Source: Dasyornis broadbenti
Lineage: Eukaryota; Chordata; Aves; Passeriformes; Dasyornithidae
Direction of reading: 5' to 3'
Assembly: GCA_013397935.1 (NCBI GenBank)
Contig: VZRN01006399.1
Coordinates: 434,001-498,000 of the forward strand
DNA length: 64,000 bases
Shown here: one piece after another, positions 60,901-64,000 of the stretch
How positions within the stretch are numbered: position 1 is the first letter of the stretch
Layout: each line of letters opens with the position of its first letter
Made by a program: the position numbers and the translations under genes
The notes under the pieces: model-generated
The model's input: only the letters and a program-made list of their open reading frames with translations
Told to the model about the DNA's origin: nothing
Databases searched by the model: none

Positions 60901-61472
60901 CTGCTTGCTTAAGGACAAATTCACCTGCTCTCTGTCTCTTAACTTGCCTCCTGTCAAAGCAGTCATCTGCAGCAAAGTATTAGCATTATGATTAGGGGAT
61001 ATTCTGTTACACTACTGCTAAAAAGGGATGCTTCTGAAACAGAAGATACTGTTGCAACCTTTAGGAGTAAAACACGAAGAGTAGGCTGCAGTCATGGCTG
61101 CTTCCTAACCACCTTTCCCCCGACCCCACCACTATAAAATGCTTAAGATATCATGAAAGTTCCCTCAATAAATTCCCTCAGGGCAACTAAAGGCCTGGTC
61201 AGAAGCAGTTACATATTTTCCCTTCGGCTTTCCATCCTCCATCTGCAACCATCCCTGTTACCACCCTCAGTCCACCAAGGACTAGCCCCACAGCTCTAAA
61301 TACCTGTTCTAGCAGCTCTGGTGTCCATGGATTATCTCCAATTACCCTTTTGGCTGCATAAAAGCTCATCCCAGGAGGTGGCTGAGGGATTCCAGGACCT
61401 CCCACACTACTTGATGAAGACCCCTGGGCCGAGGGCACATTTTGTCGACTTTGAGATTCATTCAATACAAAC
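18765..61472 (-). CDS. ECPAS: ECPAS (ECM29), proteasome adaptor and scaffold (44 exons, lacks N-terminus)
   Basis: ECM29 is a large HEAT-repeat protein that binds the 26S proteasome. It tethers the core to the regulatory particle, checks faulty assemblies, and links proteasomes to endosomes and motors. I recognised it from many near-identical stretches to the human protein, such as NESQSRQN, PPPGMSFYAAKRVIGDNPWT, RLAIQEALSMMVGAYS, VDKYLKEIL and SRPELQE. The 44 exons total 5005 nt: one base completing a codon, then 1667 codons and TGA. The family length is about 1845, so only about 178 N-terminal residues are missing, beyond position 64000. Every junction keeps phase. All introns are GT-AG except one GC-AG intron (44818-45290). 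Two regions differ most from human: a serine tract in the exon at 50593-50833 and the loop after [11 protein letters not shown] in the exon at 45886-46051. Introns not listed separately show nothing I recognise. Confidence 0.97.
19714..19785 (-). CDS. ECPAS: ECPAS exon 43 of window
   Basis: Reads (E)NKSYTSIRTEALSVIQLLL then TKLQ plus G. Acceptor CCTTAG, donor GTGAGA. Confidence 0.95.
20822..20910 (-). CDS. ECPAS: ECPAS exon 42 of window
   Basis: Reads (G)LMLFDEKHSDPVALTEILL to SSITHSL plus G. Acceptor TGACAG, donor GTAAGT. Confidence 0.95.
21064..21169 (-). CDS. ECPAS: ECPAS exon 41 of window
   Basis: Reads (R)CYRQEFCKLMCDRLKLSTW to AMNAYFQ plus GG. Acceptor CTGTAG, donor GTAATT. Confidence 0.96.
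21784..21928 (-). CDS. ECPAS: ECPAS exon 40 of window
   Basis: Reads NSLESMGAAFPKHEEEDEDM, then VQMESLICAFETLGKAWPRS, ending PETQ plus C. Acceptor TCCGCAG, donor GTAAGT. The acidic stretch near its start is a variable linker. Confidence 0.95.
22580..22772 (-). CDS. ECPAS: ECPAS exon 39 of window
   Basis: Reads (S)AELQKSVPGQPTITDIVQA, KECRKENLKYKMVALRCAAG, and ADIIFPMIKK. The acceptor ATTTCAG|TGCAGAG was preferred over the AG four bases later because AG+T restores the Ser. Donor GTGACA. Confidence 0.94.
23278..23321 (-). CDS. ECPAS: ECPAS exon 38 of window (44 nt)
   Basis: Encodes EELLKAIASVVSAC plus AG. Acceptor ATTGCAG, donor GTGGGT. Its upstream intron carries the solo LTR at 23461-24491, whose near edge is only 140 bp away. 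Confidence 0.95.
23461..24491 (+). mobile_element. Endogenous retrovirus solo LTR in ECPAS intron
   Basis: A 1031-bp element with termini TGTTGGTTTTGC...CCCTGACA. It is flanked by CAATG (23456-23460) and CGATG (24492-24496), which is a 5-bp target-site duplication with one change. It has a TATA-like CACATTTAAGAAA near 23645, a long GC-rich U3/R part, AATAAA near 24302, and a U5 end with GGCATTTAGCCAGGGTC. No gag, pol or env is present. The layout matches a common passerine LTR class that I would call TguLTR5-like from memory. It shares its edge and interior with the minus-strand LTR at 1120-2045 and is antisense to ECPAS. Confidence 0.88.
24849..25057 (-). CDS. ECPAS: ECPAS exon 37 of window
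   Basis: Reads (G)TQGGIRLYLQELISITQKA, SWKMKAQGAAAMASIARQ, and LPGRTWTGK. Acceptor ATGCAG, donor GTAAGG. Confidence 0.96.
25122..25204. repeat. A/C-rich low-complexity tract
   Basis: Runs of A broken by ACC, CAA and CAAC units, beginning AAAAAAAAACCAACCAACC. It lies about 65 bp upstream of the adjacent ECPAS exon and acts as T/G-rich sequence on the transcript. Confidence 0.85.
25737..25803 (+). mobile_element. Short LTR 3'-end fragment
   Basis: GCAGCAGGGGAGAGCAGGTG followed by AGCAGATGTTGTGGGTGCCT and GGCATTTAGGGAGGGTCAAA is almost the same as the last 65 bp of the LTR at 23461-24491. It stands alone in the next intron, about 1.25 kb away. Confidence 0.85.
26133..26324 (-). CDS. ECPAS: ECPAS exon 36 of window
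   Basis: Reads (E)PVYRAGCALTVHAMGRYSP, LKNHAKHVLPLAFLGMHEI, and LWTEVWQENVP plus G. Acceptor CTTCAG, donor GTACGT. Confidence 0.96.
26558..26624 (-). CDS. ECPAS: ECPAS exon 35 of window
   Basis: Reads TSRDSSTEKLLHKLSSWYME then KE plus G. Acceptor GTTACAG, donor GTATGG. Confidence 0.96.
26714..26805 (-). CDS. ECPAS: ECPAS exon 34 of window
   Basis: Reads (G)KLMSALLSGLTDRNSVVQK to FAMGHLVR. Acceptor CAACAG, donor GTGAGT. Confidence 0.96.
27462..27528 (-). CDS. ECPAS: ECPAS exon 33 of window
   Basis: Reads [20 protein letters not shown] then YS plus G. Acceptor TTCCAG, donor GTAAGG. Confidence 0.96.
27954..28040 (+). repeat. Tandem duplication, 47-bp period
   Basis: The block starting ATTTACACTGACATTGCTTT (27954-28000) is followed directly by a near copy of its first 40 bases (28001-28040), with about two mismatches. 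The second copy ends 26 bp from the donor of the ECPAS exon at 28066-28155. Confidence 0.9.
28066..28155 (-). CDS. ECPAS: ECPAS exon 32 of window
   Basis: Thirty codons, from SLQYLDVSVLGELVPRLCEL to GVGLGTK. Acceptor CTCTAG, donor GTATGT. Confidence 0.96.
28156..30458 (-). other. ECPAS intron, largest clean stretch
   Basis: About 2.3 kb. It holds an A18 run at 28189-28206. Open frames near 29270-29610 on both strands have no splice or homology support. No repeat family recognised. Confidence 0.75.
30459..30524 (-). CDS. ECPAS: ECPAS exon 31 of window
   Basis: Twenty-two codons, from TAMDSARLSAVKSSPMMETI to NM. Acceptor TTTTCAG, donor GTAAGT. Confidence 0.95.
31309..31459 (-). CDS. ECPAS: ECPAS exon 30 of window
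   Basis: Reads (S)INTLVKISKSAGSMLKPHA to SATDQEK. Acceptor TTCCAG, donor GTAAGT. Confidence 0.95.
32542..32663 (-). CDS. ECPAS: ECPAS exon 29 of window
   Basis: Reads VCVKMCDPSKGAAGQKTIAV to AEVRSL plus AG. Acceptor TTCCAG, donor GTTAGT. Confidence 0.95.
33660..33707 (-). CDS. ECPAS: ECPAS exon 28 of window (48 nt)
   Basis: Sixteen codons, ETVRKAAELALKTLSK. Acceptor TTTTTAG, donor GTAAAA. A single HEAT helix. Confidence 0.96.
34300..34405 (-). CDS. ECPAS: ECPAS exon 27 of window
   Basis: Reads (S)CLALNDLLRGRPLDDIIDK to FRVQDDIK. Acceptor TTGCAG, donor GTAACG. Confidence 0.96.
35127..35206 (-). CDS. ECPAS: ECPAS exon 26 of window
   Basis: Reads VDKYLKEILEDLISNLTSSL to WRIRES plus AG. Acceptor AATAG, donor GTATTG. 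Confidence 0.95.
36058..36225 (-). CDS. ECPAS: ECPAS exon 25 of window
   Basis: Fifty-six codons, from GAAFGFNVIAAKAGEQLAPF to WNALVTDKSM. Acceptor ATTTCAG, donor GTGAGT. Very conserved core of the protein. Confidence 0.97.
36226..38005 (-). other. ECPAS intron, no recognised content
   Basis: About 1.8 kb of AT-rich intron with a T12 run near 37280. I see no repeat family, exon or conserved block. Confidence 0.75.
38006..38123 (-). CDS. ECPAS: ECPAS exon 24 of window
   Basis: Reads (G)QGLSTYKELCSLASDLNQ, then [20 protein letters not shown]. Acceptor TCAAAG, donor GTAACG. The joined codon GG+T supports the boundary. Confidence 0.95.
38237..38956 (+). mobile_element. Solo LTR with 5-bp target-site duplication, antisense in ECPAS intron
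   Basis: A 720-bp element that starts TGTCAGAGACTG and ends GGATCATAACA, with TG...CA termini. It is flanked by a perfect GTAGC on both sides (38232-38236 and 38957-38961). It has GC-rich CpG-bearing U3-like sequence, a C9 and (TC)n tract (about 38786-38850), and AATAAA near 38863 followed by GTCTCGTTAGCATCTTAATT, which I associate with passerine ERV LTRs. No internal viral genes are present. It fills about three quarters of a 974-nt intron. Confidence 0.9.
39098..39163 (-). CDS. ECPAS: ECPAS exon 23 of window
   Basis: Reads (R)AKHEMTGETVVFQGGLSKT then PD plus GG. Acceptor TATCAG, donor GTAAGT. Confidence 0.95.
40096..40210 (-). CDS. ECPAS: ECPAS exon 22 of window
   Basis: Reads (E)LSQDVASKGLGLIYELGSE to VDTLMTGK plus AG. 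The acceptor CTTGCAG was chosen by phase, although the frame is open further upstream. Donor GTACAG. Confidence 0.94.
40980..41034 (-). CDS. ECPAS: ECPAS exon 21 of window (55 nt)
   Basis: Encodes SHLKDIQSAFVSILSDSD plus G. Acceptor CTTACAG, donor GTAAGT. Confidence 0.95.
41725..41870 (-). CDS. ECPAS: ECPAS exon 20 of window
   Basis: Reads (D)LKVNDVVPWVLDLILNKHI, then SPNPHVRQAACIWLLSLVKK, ending STHKAIK. Acceptor CATATAG, donor GTAAGA. Confidence 0.96.
42783..42906 (-). CDS. ECPAS: ECPAS exon 19 of window
   Basis: Reads AKQIELQFTVGEAITSAAIG to EEYIPPS plus G. Acceptor TTTCAG, donor GTAGGC. Confidence 0.96.
43754..44030 (+). mobile_element. CR1 LINE 3' fragment in ECPAS intron
   Basis: Starts AGTGATAGGACAAGTGG, continues AGGAAGAAATTCTTTACTG, and ends with AACCCAAACCATTCTATAAT plus a second imperfect ATTCTATG octamer. 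This is the standard CR1 3' end in plus orientation, antisense to ECPAS. Confidence 0.93.
44716..44817 (-). CDS. ECPAS: ECPAS exon 18 of window
   Basis: Thirty-four codons, from MKERAIQTLGYFPVGDEDFP to LMDSVE. Acceptor ATTTAAG, donor GTGAGA. Confidence 0.96.
45289..45290 (-). promoter_or_regulatory. Non-canonical GC 5' splice site
   Basis: Minus-strand context AATAAG|GCAGGA. No GT nearby gives an in-phase join to the next exon, while the GC does. Confidence 0.85.
45291..45463 (-). CDS. ECPAS: ECPAS exon 17 of window (GC donor)
   Basis: Reads SFLDSTSPFLVVGACTALGE to RIPSSKETNK. Acceptor CTGTAG. The exon must end at AAT AAG to join MKERA in phase, and the next two intron bases are GC (AAG|GCAGGA), so this is a GC-AG intron. 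Confidence 0.95.
45886..46051 (-). CDS. ECPAS: ECPAS exon 16 of window
   Basis: Reads [37 protein letters not shown], and EQEQLIKSTTETI plus G. Acceptor CTGTAG, donor GTAACT. The middle loop is diverged from the human loop while both flanks are conserved. Confidence 0.95.
46052..48066 (-). other. ECPAS intron, no recognised content
   Basis: About 2 kb. A GC-richer patch at 47340-47660 produces proline-rich open frames on the minus strand, but I see no splice or homology support. No repeat family recognised. Confidence 0.7.
48067..48201 (-). CDS. ECPAS: ECPAS exon 15 of window
   Basis: Forty-five codons, from SLMNTNKEEMRELAALFYSV to KMTKDNH. Acceptor CCACAG, donor GTAACT after CAT. Confidence 0.95.
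48202..49947 (-). other. ECPAS intron with exon-like decoys
   Basis: An intron of about 1.7 kb. The exons on either side join directly (DWIK to SLMN), so nothing is missing. Minus-strand pieces near 48804-48870 and 49214-49293 carry AG/GT edges but would break the frame or lack a pyrimidine tract. Confidence 0.75.
49948..50039 (-). CDS. ECPAS: ECPAS exon 14 of window
   Basis: Reads LPVMYCLLEVVSVYPEKLAT to FVDKMDWIK after two split bases. Acceptor GTTTAG, donor GTATAG. Confidence 0.95.
50593..50833 (-). CDS. ECPAS: ECPAS exon 13 of window, with serine tract
   Basis: Reads [20 protein letters not shown], then SLADMQDHAPAIGRYIRNL, then SFSSSSSSSTSSKNAE, then TNPVHIYIGLLQQLLAGVG plus G. Acceptor ACTTAG, donor GTAAGA. 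The serine run is coded by a TCC/TCT microsatellite inside a disordered loop between helical repeats. Confidence 0.96.
51564..51644 (-). CDS. ECPAS: ECPAS exon 12 of window
   Basis: Twenty-seven codons, from ASHRMKTPAKYMTGTAALPF to NPATFGE. Acceptor GTTTAG, donor GTAATT. Confidence 0.95.
51645..53964 (-). other. ECPAS intron, mostly featureless
   Basis: About 2.3 kb of AT-rich intron containing the TA microsatellite at 52285-52325 and a short duplicated GGGGATGGC phrase near 52950-52985. No repeat family or exon recognised. Confidence 0.75.
52285..52325. repeat. TA / TATATG microsatellite
   Basis: ATATACATATATATATATAT continuing with TATATG units for about 41 bp. Confidence 0.9.
53965..54088 (-). 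CDS. ECPAS: ECPAS exon 11 of window
   Basis: One base completes Pro, then REEVHGEAQRVLRTFSGKNE to MVYYIQDK. Acceptor CTGAAAG, donor GTACAG. Confidence 0.95.
55019..55157. repeat. AT/AC microsatellite region
   Basis: A mixture of CA, CATA, TATAC and TA repeats over about 140 bp, starting 36 bp beyond the donor of the adjacent ECPAS exon. Short open frames across it are low-complexity artefacts. Confidence 0.85.
55193..55296 (-). CDS. ECPAS: ECPAS exon 10 of window
   Basis: Reads PEVQVRQVAVKFASTVFPPD to LLLAAGD plus CC. Acceptor TTTAAG, donor GTAAGT. Confidence 0.96.
56381..56503 (-). CDS. ECPAS: ECPAS exon 9 of window
   Basis: Forty-one codons, from EDADTRLAIQEALSMMVGAY to ALVASYLIK. Acceptor CTGCAG, donor GTATTT. 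One of the most conserved HEAT segments. Confidence 0.96.
56610..56676 (-). CDS. ECPAS: ECPAS exon 8 of window
   Basis: Reads RMPQLFTKDIALVQQFFEAL then CK after one split base. Acceptor TTTCAG, donor GTGGGT. Confidence 0.95.
57227..57276 (-). CDS. ECPAS: ECPAS exon 7 of window (50 nt)
   Basis: A short exon encoding DSKLLSMAYSAVGKLS plus AG. Acceptor ATTCAAG, donor GTAACT. Found from the expected gap between INEYKE and RMPQLF and confirmed by phase. Confidence 0.93.
58385..58463 (-). CDS. ECPAS: ECPAS exon 6 of window
   Basis: Reads CPESKIKPLGPMLLNGLTKL to INEYKE after one split base. Acceptor ATTGCAG, donor GTAAGA. Confidence 0.95.
58725..58810 (-). CDS. ECPAS: ECPAS exon 5 of window
   Basis: Reads VVYDGLFGANTNAKLRSLSL to HHICI plus AT. 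Acceptor GGTTAG, donor GTAAGT. Confidence 0.95.
58996..59115 (-). CDS. ECPAS: ECPAS exon 4 of window
   Basis: Forty codons, from GSVLKPEMKRESVSTRVKLK to FPANIQ. Acceptor CTGACAG, donor GTAATG. Confidence 0.95.
59374..59455 (-). CDS. ECPAS: ECPAS exon 3 of window
   Basis: Reads (S)LIDWNNPAIVNKMYKVYLG to LKTKE. Acceptor CTTCAG, donor GTAAGA. Confidence 0.95.
60672..60811 (-). CDS. ECPAS: ECPAS exon 2 of window
   Basis: Reads CKLGIVKFIEAEQVPELEA to DLELKSKQ plus AG. Acceptor GAACAG, donor GTAAGG. HEAT-type helices. Confidence 0.95.
61304..61472 (-). CDS. ECPAS: ECPAS exon 1 of window
   Basis: The first base completes a Gly codon; then FVLNESQSRQNVPSAQ, a Ser/Gly/Pro-rich linker, and GMSFYAAKRVIGDNPWT. 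Acceptor TGCTTAG, donor GTATTT. It encodes a flexible linker followed by the return to helical repeats. Confidence 0.95.
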
Positions 61473-62509
61473 CTAAGCAGGTAGGAAAAGACTTTCATTA
61501 GACCCTTTACTAACTTTCATTACCAGCTGAAATAGCTTCTGGAATGGAAAAATACACCTAACTTGTCCAGCTTCAAGTATTTTTCTTTATTAATCCCATG
61601 ACTCTAACCTAAGACAGAATTTGAGACTCAGCAACAATTATCCCACAGTATTTTGCAAGAGCCATAACAATGTCATTGTAAATGAAAACAAACCTGAGTT
61701 ATGAAAGGGAAAGGTCCACTGGCATTTCCAGAAACAGTTCTTAGGTTACAAATTAGAAAAAATTATTTATTAGAAGTAAATACTCATGCAGTACTACATT
61801 CAAAAAACCTGTGCTGAAAGCTTCAACTACAACTCTATGATTTCCATAAAAACACAAATCTAACATCAGAAATAACAAGGCATATGCAACACAAATGGCA
61901 GGAAACAAACCTTGATATAATAAATAAATAAATTAGATACAGTCTTGGAAAATGGTACTTTTAGTACTGGGCAGGTAAGGAAAGCACAAATAAAAAGGTG
62001 AAGTTCACAGAACCCGGTCTTTTGTAAGACCTGTTAGTCTAGCTGCCCTGTGCTCATCTCCATGCTTTCATAAAAGCCACCCACCCCACCTCTCCACGTA
62101 TCCTTGGATGCTGGTCAACACATGATGGCCTCCAAATTGCAGTGCAGAGACCAACAAGGATTATTTTGCCACAGGCAGCCTGCCATTGTTCTGCATTCAG
62201 CACCCAGGCAACAAAAAGAGGTAAACAGTCTCAACAATAAGGATAAACATTCATTCCAAGTCTCATTAGTAAAAACTTTAAACACTTAATTATGAGCTTT
62301 AAGCCCTACACACTTAAGGTTTCTGGTTGGTTTACTGCACACAAACTGGTAAGGCTAATTAACAACTGGGCAATGACAGAGCAACTTCTAACAAGTATAA
62401 ATTAGCCGTAAACCACAGCAAACAGCCTCATCCCAGGGAGTAAGACTTTAAGAGACAGACATCCAGAACCACAGGCCAGCTCAAGAGACTCTCTGAGCAC
62501 CTTCTGGTG

Positions 62510-62820
62510 TTGGTTTTTCGGGAGGTAAAAATATGAGGCAGACACGGCAGTAGCAGGGAAAAGGGGTATTTACTTTGGTTTTAATAGGATCCTAGGTGCA
62601 AAGTCCGTCACAGACGGAAATACGGCAGAAAGCACCCAGGCGCCCATGCATCCAAGCGCAGCAAGCCCAAGCACGAGTTTACACCAGCATGAGCACAAAC
62701 ACAGGCCAAATACCCCAGGAATACAATTTTTATGGACTTCACAAATTAGTATATCTATCTAAAATATAGATTAGATAAAGTAACTGTCCCCCTATTCTAG
62801 TTACCCCCCCCCAAATGAAA
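62510..62820. repeat. Possible ERV-derived block
   Basis: Composition changes sharply here. GC-rich, CpG-containing sequence (AAAGTCCGTCACAGACGG, CACCCAGGCGCCCATGCATCC) sits inside AT-rich intron, ending near a C10 run (62805-62814). It looks like part of an LTR but I cannot define the edges or family. Confidence 0.35.
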
Positions 62821-62989
62821 TTCTAGTCCAGTTTACAAAATATGTTCCAGAAAGACAGACTTCAGCGAAGGTTGGAGCCTGTAGCTCTGAGATAGTGTAA
62901 AGCTGTTGACCTCTTACTGTGTATGTTTTGTCTTTTCGCTTTGTAGGACCCTCAAACTAAGCTAAATAGCAGACTACAAGAATTATAAG

Positions 62990-63095
62990 TATGTGGGTAC
63001 AGGGTACAAGGGATATATATTAAGGGTACAAGGAGAGGAAAACAGTTTAAAACGTATTAAGGGTATAAAAAGGGTTTTAAAAGGGTATAAGAAGA
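62990..63095. repeat. Degenerate GGGTA(C/T)AA-rich tandem stretch
   Basis: Irregularly spaced copies of GGGTACA, AAGGGTACAAGG, TTAAGGGTATAAAAAGGG and AAAAGGGTATAAG occur over about 100 bp. They suggest a decayed simple repeat. Confidence 0.6.
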
Positions 63096-64000
63096 AAAGA
63101 CAAAAAACCATCAGGTATCACTGGAAAGAAAATTAAAGCCTTCACTCCTGCTTTCAACATCAGAGTATTTTCTCAGAGGTCTTTTCCAAACAAAATGATT
63201 CTGTGATTTAAAAACTCGTATTTGGTCAGAGTATTAAAGCATGGAAGGGAGCAAAGTCTTTTTGCAAAGCCCAAAGACTTCATCTGTTGATGCTACAGCT
63301 ACAGATGAGGCTAAGAGCAGTAACCTGGGTGACTGAAGAGTGTGAACTATGAACAGAAGAACATGTATTTTAAACTATACTGCAAGATTCTATATACTCA
63401 AAAACAAAAGAAGTGGCCCCTGAAATAGCTGATGGGGAGCTTGGCCTCCAACAAAGCTATGCAGAGAAAGACCATGTGCTTACTATTTTAAATTAATTCC
63501 ATTAGGCTAATCCTCTCAGGTGAGCAAGAGTTATGAGCTCAAAAAATCATACTGGCACGAATCCTATGGGACTTTTATTGCCAGAAAAAAACAGAAATTC
63601 ATTCTACCATCAAAATTATTTCTATTTGCTTTCAAAGCAAAAGCTCCCCTAGCAATAGGAAGACACAGAAAAACAGTTAGTGGAAAAAAATCTTTTGAGA
63701 AAGTATTGATTTAAGACACTAGAAAGCTGCTAATATGCAGTGATCAGTAAATTCAAGTTGCTCTGTACATTCTTCTTGCTTTCAAAAACAGTGCCATGCT
63801 ATGACCACATCATTGCAGTTTGAACATTTTTCACCAGAAGACAGACAAAAGACAAAACTTGTTCAAAGGTTCAACTCTGGAAAGCACAAGTTTTTAGAGA
63901 TTATGCTTACTTATGACCTTGGAGGAATAAGCCTTAAAACTCAGCTGCAAGATGAGCACACATTTTTGTCAGGCTTCTATTTGAAAGAGTTGACTATTTA

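Larger units (their letters stand above)
61473..64000 (-). other. ECPAS intron upstream of the first exon seen
   Basis: I looked for the preceding exon (expected to end with ...LLMPYG) and did not find it, so this is intron to the window edge. It contains a repeat-like block at 62510-62820 and a degenerate GGGTA-rich stretch at 62990-63095. Confidence 0.7.

Noticed and set aside
1..64000. Bacterial-style systems, CRISPR, phage, tRNA or rRNA genes
   Set aside because: I saw no direct-repeat array, cloverleaf-like segment or operon. The sequence is ordinary vertebrate intron-exon DNA.

Overview
This is vertebrate nuclear DNA, almost certainly from a bird and probably a songbird. The evidence is interrupted coding sequence with GT-AG introns, CR1 LINE 3' ends in both orientations, and solo LTRs of a layout I associate with passerine genomes. 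Nothing resembles a bacterial operon, CRISPR array or phage.

The window holds parts of two genes in convergent, tail-to-tail orientation. From 1 to 14213 on the + strand are the last 16 exons of SMC2, the condensin ATPase core subunit. They encode about 805 codons: the end of the N-terminal coiled coil, the hinge, the return coiled coil and the C-terminal ABC half-head with LSGGQ and Walker B. From 61472 down to 18765 on the - strand are 44 exons of ECPAS (ECM29, KIAA0368), the HEAT-repeat proteasome adaptor and scaffold. They encode about 1667 residues of a protein usually near 1845, and end at the natural stop. In both genes every exon joins the next in the correct phase without a stop or frameshift, so both appear intact. 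Neither promoter is in the window.

The 4.5 kb between the two stop codons (14214-18764) holds the SMC2 3' end, a probable LTR-like repeat (about 15180-15617), and a probable ECPAS 3' UTR reaching a poly(A) signal near 16112. Introns carry solo LTRs (1120-2045 minus; 23461-24491 plus; 38237-38956 plus), a small LTR tail fragment (25737-25803), three CR1 fragments (12433-12884 minus; 13124-13228 minus; 43754-44030 plus), several microsatellites and two short tandem duplications. All three large intronic LTRs lie antisense to their host gene.

The two genes do unrelated jobs: mitotic chromosome compaction, and proteasome assembly, quality control and localisation. From recall, both map to human 9q31, which matches the conserved link between human chromosome 9 and the avian Z, so the window is probably Z-linked. 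I found no undescribed biological system. The most notable points are a GC-AG intron in ECPAS, a Walker B exon of SMC2 squeezed between two CR1 fragments, and an LTR with a perfect 5-bp target-site duplication that makes up most of its intron.
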